DNA of 64,000 bases, from assembly GCF_014204975.1 (NCBI RefSeq), contig NZ_JACHMM010000001.1, positions 5,828,037 to 5,892,036 on the forward strand, in the 5' to 3' direction. The position numbers and the translations under genes are program-made. Of the stretch, positions 15,706 through 24,175 are shown in pieces (position 1 is the stretch's first letter; every line of letters starts with the position of its first letter). The notes below the pieces were generated by a model. It saw nothing but the letters and a program-made list of their open reading frames with translations, searched no databases and had not been told where the DNA came from. This stretch comes from Jiangella mangrovi (GTDB lineage Bacteria > Actinomycetota > Actinomycetes > Jiangellales > Jiangellaceae).

Positions 15706-16886
15706 TGTACCCGCTGCAGCTGGACGTCGCCGGGAAACGGGTCGTCGTGGTCGGCGGCGGACCCGTCGCCGCACGCCGCGCGCGACCCCTCGTCGACGCC
15801 GGCGCCGAGGTGCACCTGGTCGCGCCGTACCTGTGCGAGCCGCTGGCCGAGCTGGTCGCGGCCGGCCGGGTCACCTGGTCGCCGCGCGACTACGCCCCCG
15901 GCGACCTCGACGGCGCGTGGCTGGCGCACACCGCGACCGGCGACCCACGGGTCGACGACGCCGTCGCGGAAGCCGCCGACGCCCAGCGCACCTGGTGCGT
16001 CCGCGCCGACGACGCGGCCCGCTCGGCCGCGTGGACCCCGGCGGTGGCCCGGGTCGGCGATGTGCTGGTCGCGGTGACGGCGGGCGGCGACCCGCGGCGC
16101 GCGGTCCGGCTGCGGGGCGCCATCCAGACCGCCCTGGAGACCGGCGAGCTCCCGTTGCGCCGCATCCGGCAGGGGGAACGACGGGGACAGGTCGCCCTCG
16201 TGGGCGGCGGCCCAGGGCACCCCGGGCTCATCACGACCCGCGGCCGGCAACTGCTGGCCGAAGCCGACGTCGTCGTGGTCGACCGGCTGGCGCCGCGGGC
16301 GCTGCTGGCCGAGCTGGACGACGAGGTCGAGGTCATCGACGTCGGCAAGACGCCCGGCCACCACCCGGTCCCCCAGCACGAGATCAACCGGCTCCTCGTC
16401 GAGCACGCGCAGGCAGGCAAGCAGGTCGTCCGGCTCAAGGGCGGCGACCCGTTCGTCCTCGGCCGCGGCGGCGAGGAGGCGGCAGCCTGCCGGGCCGCCG
16501 GCGTCCCCGTCGAGGTCGTCCCCGGCGTCACCAGCGCCGTCGCCGTCCCCGCGTCCGCCGGCATCCCCGTCACGCACCGCGGGCTGGCCAAGCAGTTCAC
16601 CGTCGTCTCCGGGCACGAGGGCCTCGACTGGGCCAACCTCGCCGGCACCGAGGGCACCCTCGTCTTCCTCATGGGCGTCAGCCTGCTCGCCGACACCGCC
16701 GCCCAGCTCGTCGCGCACGGCATGGACCCGGACACCCCGGCCGCCGTCGTCGAGGACGGCTTCGGCCCCAGGCAGCGGGTCACGACGGCGCCGCTGTCCG
16801 GCATCGCCGCGGCGGCCGAGGCGGCCGGTGCACAGCCGCCCGCCGTCATCGTCGTCGGCGACGTCGCCGCCCTCGCGATCGGCTGA
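15705..16886 (+). CDS. cysG: Fused siroheme synthase (precorrin-2 dehydrogenase and uroporphyrinogen-III methyltransferase)
   Basis: A 393-residue protein with two parts. Residues 1 to about 165 form the NAD-dependent dehydrogenase/chelatase (VVVVGGGPVAARRARPLVDAG). Residues from about 166 are the SAM methyltransferase: VALVGGGPGHPGLITTRG, GGDPFVLGRGGEE and GVTSAVAVPASAGIPVTHRG. Together they make sirohaem, the cofactor of the sulfite reductase three genes upstream. The ATG overlaps the cysH stop by one base (TGATG). The N-terminal module is shorter than in E. coli CysG, as usual for actinobacteria. Confidence 0.93.
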   Translation: MYPLQLDVAGKRVVVVGGGPVAARRARPLVDAGAEVHLVAPYLCEPLAELVAAGRVTWSPRDYAPGDLDGAWLAHTATGDPRVDDAVAEAADAQRTWCVRADDAARSAAWTPAVARVGDVLVAVTAGGDPRRAVRLRGAIQTALETGELPLRRIRQGERRGQVALVGGGPGHPGLITTRGRQLLAEADVVVVDRLAPRALLAELDDEVEVIDVGKTPGHHPVPQHEINRLLVEHAQAGKQVVRLKGGDPFVLGRGGEEAAACRAAGVPVEVVPGVTSAVAVPASAGIPVTHRGLAKQFTVVSGHEGLDWANLAGTEGTLVFLMGVSLLADTAAQLVAHGMDPDTPAAVVEDGFGPRQRVTTAPLSGIAAAAEAAGAQPPAVIVVGDVAALAIG

Positions 16887-17273
16887 CACCACCCCGCACC
16901 CACCCCACCGCAGCCTGACGCTGTCGGCCGCGGGCGGGTTCGCGCGCCATTCTCCGCGCGCCATTTCGGATCCAATTCCGCGGTCCGATTCGGCCCTTCA
17001 CCCGGCCCCGGATTTCGCGACCTTGTGGCAACTGCGAACCCGTGACCGAAGCAGCCGTAACCCGTACTTAACAAACGCTCATGACATGCCCGGATCGGCA
17101 TGAAGAAGTAGCGCTCGCACCCCTTGACGTGAAGATTGGATCCTGTATCTTCAATCGACATACGTCCGGGGTTGCCCTGGTCGTCACAAGCCGGCCGGCT
17201 GCGGGCTGAGCGCACTCGTCCGCAGCCGGCCGATTCACACGGTCGACGTCGGCACGACTCACAGGAGCGGTTG
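16887..17273. other. Intergenic region between sulfur operon and catabolic island
   Basis: 387 bp without a convincing gene. It is noticeably richer in A and T than the surroundings from about 16960 to 17160. A direct repeat of GCGCGCCATT lies near 16950-16970. The right part carries the promoter and inverted repeat listed separately. Confidence 0.6.
17124..17156 (+). promoter_or_regulatory. Promoter and probable operator of the LLM/transporter operon
   Basis: TTGACG (17124-17129) and TATCTT (17146-17151) are 16 bp apart, a good sigma-70-type pair. A perfect 7-bp inverted repeat, TGAAGAT (17130-17136) and ATCTTCA (17147-17153), spans the spacer and -10, as expected for a repressor site. The sequence TATCTTCAATC recurs with one change before the aldolase gene on the other strand. 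Confidence 0.6.
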
Positions 17274-18299
17274 ATGGCCAAGATCTCTTTCGGTATCCGG
17301 GTGCCCAATTCGGGCCCGTTGTCCGGTGTCGAGAACATCGTCCGGACGGCGCAGAAGGCCGAGGAGCTGGGCTTCGACTCGATCTTCGTGCACGACCACG
17401 TGGTCTGGAGCACCGAGATGCACCGGCACCACATCTCGTCGGGCGCACACGAGGCACTCGCCGACGACCAGTCGGCTGACTTCTACGAAGCCCTCACCGT
17501 CATCGGCTACCTCGCGGCCGTCACCAGCCGGGTCCAGATCGGCGTGGCCTGCCTGGTCATGCCGACCCGCAACCCCATCTACGCGGCCAAGCAGCTGGCC
17601 ACCCTCGACCACCTCAGCAACGGGCGGCTCATCGCCGGCGTCGGCCTCGGCTCGAAGGCCAGCCAGTCGTCGAACGAGTTCGAGGTGTTCGAGGTCGACT
17701 TCAAGAAGCGGGCCAGCCTCACCGACGAGTACATCGACGCCATGCGGGCCATCTGGACGCAGCCGCTCGCGACGTACCACGGCACGCACATCAACTTCGA
17801 GGACGCCGAGATCTACCCGAAGCCGTTGCAGCAGCCGAACCCGCCCATCTGGGTCGGCGGCTGGACCGACTTCGCCGCGCGCCGCACCGGCCGCGTCGGC
17901 GACGGCTGGGTGCCCGGCTGGCTCTCGCCGAAGGAGATGGCCCGCGGCGCGGAGATCGTCCGTGGCACCGCCACCGAGCACGGCCGCGACCCCGAGGCGA
18001 TCACGATCGCCGTCGAGAAGCTCGCCGTCATCAAGCGCGACCGCGACGCCGCCCTGGAGCGCGCGATCCCCACGGTCCGCACCAGCAGCACGACCTACGA
18101 GCGCGATGTCGACGACATCTCGTTCGCGCTCGACCGGCACATCTTCGGCTCGGTCGACGACGTGAAGCGCCGGGTGGAGGAGTTCGTCGAGGCGGGCGTG
18201 ACCCACTTCGAGCTCAAGCTCATCTACCCGACCATCGACGATCTCGAGGACCAGATGACCCTCTGGGCCGACGAGATCCTGCCGCTCTACCGGGACTGA
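17274..18299 (+). CDS. LLM-class flavin (F420- or FMN-) dependent oxidoreductase
   Basis: A 341-residue TIM-barrel enzyme of the luciferase-like family. Typical segments are AEELGFDSIFVHDHVVW, RVQIGVACLVMPTRNPIYAAKQLATLDHLSNGR, VGLGSKASQSSNEF and PIWVGGWTDFAARRTGRVGDGW. Many actinobacterial members with this pattern use F420, but cofactor choice cannot be proved from sequence. Clear ribosome site ACAGGAGCGG. First gene of a cluster with a tripartite tricarboxylate transporter and an MFS carrier, so it probably acts on the imported acid or a product. Substrate unknown. Confidence 0.88.
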   Translation: MAKISFGIRVPNSGPLSGVENIVRTAQKAEELGFDSIFVHDHVVWSTEMHRHHISSGAHEALADDQSADFYEALTVIGYLAAVTSRVQIGVACLVMPTRNPIYAAKQLATLDHLSNGRLIAGVGLGSKASQSSNEFEVFEVDFKKRASLTDEYIDAMRAIWTQPLATYHGTHINFEDAEIYPKPLQQPNPPIWVGGWTDFAARRTGRVGDGWVPGWLSPKEMARGAEIVRGTATEHGRDPEAITIAVEKLAVIKRDRDAALERAIPTVRTSSTTYERDVDDISFALDRHIFGSVDDVKRRVEEFVEAGVTHFELKLIYPTIDDLEDQMTLWADEILPLYRD

Positions 18300-18382
18300 C
18301 ACCGTCCGGCGGAGAGACGCGGCAACCCCCAAGAGACCCCGGAGTTCGTTCGTACATCCCAGCTGAAGGATTGGACGAGTTC

Positions 18383-19417
18383 ATGTCCCGAACCACACCC
18401 CAGCCGCCACGCCGCCGTCGTGCGGCCGTCGCGGCCGCGCTCGCCGTCGCCGCCCCGCTGATCCTCGCCGCGTGCAGCGACGACACGGCGGCCAGCTCCG
18501 ACGACGAGGCGTGGGAACCCGACCGCGACATCGAGTGGATCGTGCCGTACACGCCCGGTGGCGGCTTCGACACCTACTCGCGCGGCATCGCCGAGGTCAT
18601 GCAGGCCGGCCACCTGCCCGACGGTGTCAACATCGTCGTCCGCAACTCTCCCCCGCTGCCCCAGGGCATCGCCTCGATGTTCAACGCCGATCCCGACGGC
18701 TACACGATCGGCATCCTGCCGATGCCCGCGGCGATCGCGCAGGAGATCCAGGAGCCCGACCTCGCGCAGTGGACGACCAGCGAGTTCACCGTCCTCGGGC
18801 AGGTCGACGAGAACGGCTACGTCGTCTACGTGCCGGACGACTCCGAGTTCGAGACCATCGAGGACCTCATCGCGGCCCAGGACATCCGGGCCATCACCGT
18901 CGAGGAGGGCTCGTCGTCCGCGCTGGCCGGCCTCGCCACCATCCAGGCGCTCGACCTCGACGCCGACGTCACCTACGGCGCCGAGGGCTCGGCCGAGGTC
19001 GTGACGGCGGCGCTGCGCGGTGACGCCGACTTCTTCGTCTACGGCAGCACCGACCTCGTCGGGTTCGTCGAGTCCGGCGACATCCGCCCGCTCATGTACC
19101 TGGGCACCGAGGACCAGCTGCCCGACAACGTCGACTGGCTGCAGGACGTGCCGACCGCCGAGGAGGCCGGCTTCCCGGACCTCGCCGGCGCCGTCACCGA
19201 GCTGCGTGTCATCGTCGCCCCGCCGGACCTTCCGGAGCCCGTCGCCGAGTACCTGCGCACCGCGCTCGCCGAGACCATGGCCGACGAGGAGTTCGTCACC
19301 TGGGCCGAGGAGGCCGGCCGGCCGATCGTTCCGCGGACCGCCGAGGAGACCGAGGCGAACATCGCGGATCAGATCGAGCAGATGGAAGAGCTCGTCCCGC
19401 AACTGGCCGACGGCTGA
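18383..19417 (+). CDS. tctC: Tripartite tricarboxylate transporter substrate-binding lipoprotein (TctC/Bug family)
   Basis: A 344-residue exported binding protein. The Arg-rich N-terminus, hydrophobic core and lipobox ILAAC (Cys31) make it a lipoprotein. The TctC/Bug fold is recognisable in IEWIVPYTPGGGFDTYSRGIAEVM, the first substrate loop. Such proteins bind citrate-like or aromatic carboxylates and pass them to TctA/TctB. Start chosen at ATG 18383; a TTG at 18371 is directly abutted by the GAAGGA and is less likely. The membrane subunit follows 44 bp downstream. Confidence 0.9.
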   Translation: MSRTTPQPPRRRRAAVAAALAVAAPLILAACSDDTAASSDDEAWEPDRDIEWIVPYTPGGGFDTYSRGIAEVMQAGHLPDGVNIVVRNSPPLPQGIASMFNADPDGYTIGILPMPAAIAQEIQEPDLAQWTTSEFTVLGQVDENGYVVYVPDDSEFETIEDLIAAQDIRAITVEEGSSSALAGLATIQALDLDADVTYGAEGSAEVVTAALRGDADFFVYGSTDLVGFVESGDIRPLMYLGTEDQLPDNVDWLQDVPTAEEAGFPDLAGAVTELRVIVAPPDLPEPVAEYLRTALAETMADEEFVTWAEEAGRPIVPRTAEETEANIADQIEQMEELVPQLADG

Positions 19418-19461
19418 CGGATCGGGCCGCGCTCCGGCGCGCCTGACAGGAGGTTTGGCTC

Positions 19462-21606
19462 GTGGATTTCGGTTCTGGCCTGGTCGAAGCCCTGCAGCAG
19501 ATGACGACGTGGTCGTTCCTGTTGTGGTTCTTCATCGGCGTTCTGAACGGAACGATCTTCGGACTGCTGCCGGGGCTGAGCGGGTCGGTGGGCATCGCCC
19601 TCATGATCCCGTTCACCTTCGACATGGAGCCCATGCAGGCGATGGGCCTGTTCGTGGCGGCCCTCGCGGGCCAGAACTTCGCCGGATCCATCACGGCGAT
19701 CCTCATCAACACGCCGGGGTCGTCGGTGAACGCGGCGACGACCTACGACGGCTACCCCTTGTCGAGACAGGGGCGCGGCGGCTTCGCCATCGGTGTGTCG
19801 GCGATGGCGTCGTTCCTCGGCTCGCTCATCGGCATCGCGATCATCATCGCGCTGTTTCCGCTGACCCGCAGCATCCTGCTCTCGTTCTCCTTCCCGGAGC
19901 TGACGATGCTCGGGGTGCTCGGGTTGGCGGTCATCGCGGTGGCGTCGCGCGGCTCGATGATCAAGGGCCTGATCGCGGGCATGGTCGGCCTGCTGATCTC
20001 GTTCGTCGGCTTCGCGCCCATCGGCGGTGACGTCCGGTACGTCTTCGGCCAGGCGGAGCTGTACGACGGCATCGGCGCGGTCATCGTGCTGATCGGCCTG
20101 TTCGCCGTCACCGAGGCGCTCAGCCTGATCGTGCACAACCAGAAGGTGGCGGCGGGTACCCGCACCGCACGCCTGGGCCGCTCGCAGGTCTGGGAGGGCG
20201 CCCGCTACGTCTTCACCAAGCCGTTCCTGCTGCTGCGCAGCTCGGTGCTCGGCACGGGCATCGGCCTCATCCCGGCGGTCGGCGGGACGCTGGCGGCCTT
20301 CCTAGCCTACTTCCAGGCCGCGAAGACCGTCCGGAACCCGAAGTTCGGCCAGGGCGACCCGCGCGGCGTCCTGGCTCCCGAGGCCGCCAACGACGCCAAG
20401 GACGCCGGCGCGGCGCTGCCCAGCCTCGCGTTCGGCATCCCGGGCAGCGCGGACTGGGCGATCGTCCTGGGCGCGATGGTCATGCACGGCATCACGCCCG
20501 GCCCGAACCTCATCCGCGACCAGCCCGACATCGTCTGGATGAGCATCCTGGTGATCATCGGCGCGAGCTTCGTGTCGTCGAGCTTCGGCATCGTGTTCGC
20601 GCCGTGGCTGACGAAGGTGACGAAGGTGCGGGCCAGCCTGCTGGCCCCGCTCATCATCGTGCTGGCGGTCACCGGGGCGTACGGCCTGGAGTCGCGGACG
20701 ACGGACGTCCTGCTGGCCATCGCGTTCGGTCTGCTCGGCTACGCGATGCGGGCCATCGGGATGCCGGTCATCCCGCTGATCCTCGGCCTGGTGCTCGGCC
20801 CGATGGTCGAGCGGTCGTACCTGCAGTCGGTCGAGACGTTCGGCGGGCTCAGCGCGTTCGTCACTCGGCCGATCTCGCTGGTGCTGGTGATCCTCACGGT
20901 CGCCGTCATCGTCTTCGAGATCGTGTCGAACCGGCGCGCGAAGGTGTCCGCCGAGGCCAAGGAGGAGGGGATCCGGTCGGCGACCCGGCCGTTCACCCTC
21001 GCGGTCATCGGCGGGCTGGGCGTCGTGGCGGCCGGCTCGCTGGTGCTGGCGACCGACTTCCGCGAGCAGTCGCGGACGTTCCCGCTGATCATCTCGACGA
21101 TCATGCTGGCGCTGGTGCTGCTCTACCTGGCCATCGCGGCCGTGCCGGTGCTGCGGCGCCGGTTCGGCGGGGTCATCGCCGACGGGCACGGCATGGAGCA
21201 GATGATGCAGGTGCCCGAGGGGCTGCTCGACCACCTCGACGAGCCCGGGGCGGCCGACGGCGACGGTGACGGCACGCAGCCGGCCCGGCAGGTGGCGACG
21301 AAGGTCGAGACGACGACGGCTCCGGCGGCGTCGGCGGCCGAGGTCGACGAGGAGGCCGAGAAGGCCGACATCGCCGCCCGGATGCGCAACTCGGTCATCC
21401 TGCTGATCGCGTTCGCCGCCGGGACCTGGCTGGTCGGCCTGGCGATCACGGTGCCGGTCGTGCTCTTCCTGCTCATGCGCTACGTCGGGCGCGAGAGCTG
21501 GCGGGTGTCGGCGATCACCACCGTCGTCACCTCGGTGGCGCTGTACTTCACGTTCGTGTCCATCCTGAGAATGCCACTCGAAGGCGGCCTGCTGCTGACC
21601 TTCTGA
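19462..21606 (+). CDS. TctA-TctB fusion, membrane subunit of a tripartite tricarboxylate transporter
   Basis: A 714-residue membrane protein. Residues 1 to about 490 are a TctA permease with many transmembrane segments and the hallmark loops GLLPGLSGSVGIALMIPFTF, NTPGSSVNAATTYDGYP and GTLAAFLAYFQAAK. Residues from about 510 onward have four further membrane segments around a polar loop (HGMEQMMQVPEGLLDHLDEPG) and match a TctB small subunit. TctA is normally about 500 residues and TctB a separate 150-residue protein, so this is a fusion. GTG start with AGGAGG spaced eight bases. It needs the TctC protein encoded upstream. Confidence 0.88.
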   Translation: MDFGSGLVEALQQMTTWSFLLWFFIGVLNGTIFGLLPGLSGSVGIALMIPFTFDMEPMQAMGLFVAALAGQNFAGSITAILINTPGSSVNAATTYDGYPLSRQGRGGFAIGVSAMASFLGSLIGIAIIIALFPLTRSILLSFSFPELTMLGVLGLAVIAVASRGSMIKGLIAGMVGLLISFVGFAPIGGDVRYVFGQAELYDGIGAVIVLIGLFAVTEALSLIVHNQKVAAGTRTARLGRSQVWEGARYVFTKPFLLLRSSVLGTGIGLIPAVGGTLAAFLAYFQAAKTVRNPKFGQGDPRGVLAPEAANDAKDAGAALPSLAFGIPGSADWAIVLGAMVMHGITPGPNLIRDQPDIVWMSILVIIGASFVSSSFGIVFAPWLTKVTKVRASLLAPLIIVLAVTGAYGLESRTTDVLLAIAFGLLGYAMRAIGMPVIPLILGLVLGPMVERSYLQSVETFGGLSAFVTRPISLVLVILTVAVIVFEIVSNRRAKVSAEAKEEGIRSATRPFTLAVIGGLGVVAAGSLVLATDFREQSRTFPLIISTIMLALVLLYLAIAAVPVLRRRFGGVIADGHGMEQMMQVPEGLLDHLDEPGAADGDGDGTQPARQVATKVETTTAPAASAAEVDEEAEKADIAARMRNSVILLIAFAAGTWLVGLAITVPVVLFLLMRYVGRESWRVSAITTVVTSVALYFTFVSILRMPLEGGLLLTF

Positions 21607-21701
21607 CCGCCGTCGCGCGGGCCGGTGCGTACCCGTCACCACCGGCCCGCGCGACGTGCTGCTGTGACCCGAGTCGGTTCGAGAAAGGGAGTGGCCCGCC
21701 C

Positions 21702-22949
21702 ATGGCGGATGGCGCGAAGGGCGCAGGCGGCGTCTCGCCGGGGATGGTGATCGCGGTCGCGAGCCTGTCCTCGGCGATCGTCACGTCCGGCATGCAGGGC
21801 ATCGCGCCCGCGCTGCCGGCGATCCAGGACCAGTTCGACCTGAGCTCGGCCGAAGTCGCACTCATCACCAGCGTCTACCTGCTGCCGAGCGTGCTGTCGG
21901 CGCTGGTCGGCGGCATGCTGGCCGACCGCATCGGGACCCGGCCGGTCATCGCCGGGTCGCTGCTGCTCTTCGGTCTCGGCGGCGGGTTGCTCCTGCTCGA
22001 GATGCCGTTCTGGGGGCTGCTGGCGGTCCGGTTCGTGCAGGGTGCGGCGTTCGGCGCGGTGCTGTCGCTGACGGTGGCGGTGATCGGCGACGTGGTGTCG
22101 TCCGGGCCCGCGGCCGCCCGGGGACAGAGCAGACGGATCATCATGATGGCGATCGCCGAGGCGGTCCTGCCGATCATCGCCGGGCTGCTGCTCGCCTGGC
22201 ACCTGGGCTGGTCGTCGCCGTTCGCGCTGCAGCTCCTGGCGCTGCCACTGGCGCTCATGGCCTGGCGGGTGCTGCCGCCCCTGGTCCGGGCTCCCGCGGG
22301 AGCCGAGGCCGACGCCGTCGGGACCCCCGATGCTCCGGCCGATCCGAAGCAGAGCGGGATGCGTGCGGTGCTGAGGGCGCCCGCCGTCGTCGGCGTGCAG
22401 ATCCTGGCCGCGATGCGGTTCGTGTTCAAGTTCCCCGTCATCACGTTCTTCCCGCTGCTCGCGACCGACGAGCTCGGACTGTCCCCTGCGACCGTCGGCG
22501 TCGTCATGGGCGTCTCGGCCGCGATCTCCGCCGGCACCGCGGCCCTGACCGAGAAGCTGGCCGGGCGCTGGACGTCGGCGCAGCTCATCGGCGGCAGCCT
22601 GGTGGTCGCGGCGCTGGCCGTGGGCGGCATGGCGGCCGGCGAGTGGGTCGCGCTGGCGATCGTCGCGATGTTCCTGTTCGGCGCACAGGACGGCGTCTAC
22701 GGCGTCGCGCACAACGTGCTGGTGACCGAGCTGGCACCGCCGGGGCTGCGGTCGACCTACGTCGGGCTGACCGGCATGGTCCGCAACGTCGGCAAGTTCG
22801 CCGCGCCCGCACTGTTCGGCGCCGCGACGCTGGTGCTGTCGATCACGCAGACGTTCCTGGTGCTGGGCGCCGTCGGCCTGGCGTCGGTCGGCGTGGCGCG
22901 ACGGGTGGCGGCGGTCCAGTCGCGACTGGGACCGCCGCCGTCGTCGTAA
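21702..22949 (+). CDS. MFS transporter
   Basis: A 415-residue major facilitator with about twelve membrane segments. The N-terminal half has QGIAPALPAIQDQFDLSSAEVALITSVYLLPS and the loop 2-3 motif GGMLADRIGTRPVI. The charged loop between helices 6 and 7 (APAGAEADAVGTPDAPADPKQSG) separates the halves. Start ATG with GAAAGGGAG. It follows the TctA-TctB gene by 95 bp and is probably co-transcribed, serving either export of a product or a second uptake route. It ends 20 bp from the convergent aldolase gene. Confidence 0.87.
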   Translation: MADGAKGAGGVSPGMVIAVASLSSAIVTSGMQGIAPALPAIQDQFDLSSAEVALITSVYLLPSVLSALVGGMLADRIGTRPVIAGSLLLFGLGGGLLLLEMPFWGLLAVRFVQGAAFGAVLSLTVAVIGDVVSSGPAAARGQSRRIIMMAIAEAVLPIIAGLLLAWHLGWSSPFALQLLALPLALMAWRVLPPLVRAPAGAEADAVGTPDAPADPKQSGMRAVLRAPAVVGVQILAAMRFVFKFPVITFFPLLATDELGLSPATVGVVMGVSAAISAGTAALTEKLAGRWTSAQLIGGSLVVAALAVGGMAAGEWVALAIVAMFLFGAQDGVYGVAHNVLVTELAPPGLRSTYVGLTGMVRNVGKFAAPALFGAATLVLSITQTFLVLGAVGLASVGVARRVAAVQSRLGPPPSS

Positions 22950-22968
22950 CTGGGTGGTTCTCCCGGTG

Positions 22969-23685
22969 CTAGAGGACGCCCGCGACGGTACCGCGGTGCA
23001 CGTAGTGCTCCCAGACCTTGTTGGGACGATGCCGGCTGCGGCTGTAGCTCTGGCCGATCTCGGCGCACTCGTCGGCGCTGAGCGGCCGGAGCTCGCCCCC
23101 GCCCGCCGTCAGCTGCGTCGCGACGAGCAGCGTGCGCGCGTTCTCCTCGAGGTCGAGGCAGTCCATGAACAGTTCCTGGATGGTCGGCGCCACGAGGACG
23201 GTGCCGTGGGCGCGCAGCAGGCAGGCGCTGTCGTCGCCGAGGGTCTTCGCGACGGCGTCGCCCTGCTCGCGCGTGGTGATGTGGGTGGCGTCGGGGTGGA
23301 CGGCGAGGCCTACGGGATGCTTGTAGGCGAAGTGGCGCATCGGCAGGAACGTCCGGTCGGTCATGCTCCACGTCGTCGACAGCGTCGGGTGGCCGTGGCA
23401 GACGAGCGCCGCGTCCGGGCGGTTGCGGTAGACGCCGGTGTGGATCGCCGTCTCGGCCGGCGGCGGGATCTCGCCCTCGACGAGGTTGCCGTTCAGGTCG
23501 ACGACCAGCATGTCGTCCGCGGTCAGAGCCGCGCGGCTGGCGTCGCGCGGCTGGATGAGGACGGTGTCGGTGCCGGGGATCCGCGCGCTCAGATGACCGC
23601 TGTAGTCGAGGATGTCGGCCATCACCAGCAGCCGGGTACACGTGACGAGGTCGCGCTTCAACTGTTCGATGTCGGGGTCGCTCAT
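22969..23685 (-). CDS. Class II aldolase/adducin-family protein
   Basis: A 238-residue zinc enzyme of the fuculose-phosphate aldolase/ribulose-phosphate epimerase family. Zinc ligands are expected in LVCHGHPTLS (two His) and LRAHGTVL; the N-terminal DYSGHLSARIPGTDTVLIQP is characteristic. Start ATG 23685 has GGAGG six bases upstream; the frame extends to 23850 without homology. Several non-sugar decarboxylases also belong here, which would fit a cluster importing carboxylic acids. It converges on the MFS gene, and its promoter shares a motif with that of the LLM gene, so it probably belongs to the same regulon. Confidence 0.85.
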   Translation of the reverse strand: MSDPDIEQLKRDLVTCTRLLVMADILDYSGHLSARIPGTDTVLIQPRDASRAALTADDMLVVDLNGNLVEGEIPPPAETAIHTGVYRNRPDAALVCHGHPTLSTTWSMTDRTFLPMRHFAYKHPVGLAVHPDATHITTREQGDAVAKTLGDDSACLLRAHGTVLVAPTIQELFMDCLDLEENARTLLVATQLTAGGGELRPLSADECAEIGQSYSRSRHRPNKVWEHYVHRGTVAGVL

Positions 23686-23705
23686 GTGGCCTCCAGGTCG
23701 GGATG

Positions 23706-23737
23706 GATTTAAGATAATCGATGCGGAGGCGCGACAA
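23706..23737 (-). promoter_or_regulatory. Promoter region of the aldolase gene with motif shared with the LLM promoter
   Basis: On the minus strand TATCTTAAATC (23706-23716) differs at one position from TATCTTCAATC before the LLM gene. A TTGTCG lies 15 bp upstream as a possible -35. The shared 11-mer suggests one regulator or sigma factor for both transcripts. Confidence 0.45.
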
Positions 23738-23850
23738 TAGAGCTCCGGCCATGCGAGATCGGGGGGCATCGCGGGCCGGCAGGAGTCCTGGCCCGGCGCA
23801 CTTGGGGGGTCGCCGGGCCAGGTCCCCGCCTCCCCTCCGCCCCGGGCCAC

Positions 23851-23922
23851 GTTGATCTTGGAGAATCCGCGGGATCAATCGGACATCTCACCCGGCGACT
23901 GCGCGGTTACTCCAAGATCAAC
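23851..23922. repeat. GATC-capped hairpin at the 3' end of the copper oxidase operon
   Basis: GTTGATCTTGGAG opens a 21-bp arm (23851-23871) that pairs with 23902-23922 with two mismatches over a 30-base loop. The stop codon of the minus-strand gene ending at 23918 lies in the right arm. The cap resembles the GATCATGGA family but the body differs. Confidence 0.75.
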
Positions 23923-24175
23923 TCTTGGTGGGGACGCGCGGGGCGGGGTCGGTGAAGAGGCGGTCGACCTCGGCGGCGCGGTGCGGGACGGCCCGCAGGC
24001 GGGCGAGCACCAGGCGCTCGACCAGCTCGTTCAGGGCGGACTCGACGACGGCGAGGTCCTGCGGTCCGAGGGTCCGGGCGCGACCGGCCAGCCGGGTCAG
24101 CTCGCGGCCGATGATCGCGTCGCCGCGCAGGCGCAGCCGCTCCACCGTCGGCGCCACGTCCGCGTCAGTGGCCAT
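23918..24175 (-). CDS. Small protein like the dimerisation domain of glutamyl-tRNA reductase
   Basis: An 85-residue helical protein. The stretch APTVERLRLRGDAIIGREL, GPQDLAVVESALNELVERLV and the following LRAVPHRAAEVDRLF has the same order and spacing as the C-terminal dimerisation domain of HemA, without the catalytic and NADPH domains. It overlaps the multicopper oxidase gene by 11 bp, so the two are translationally coupled. It might be an adaptor that binds GluTR or a stand-alone dimer with a new role. The resemblance is by eye and moderate. Confidence 0.65.
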   Translation of the reverse strand: MATDADVAPTVERLRLRGDAIIGRELTRLAGRARTLGPQDLAVVESALNELVERLVLARLRAVPHRAAEVDRLFTDPAPRVPTKS

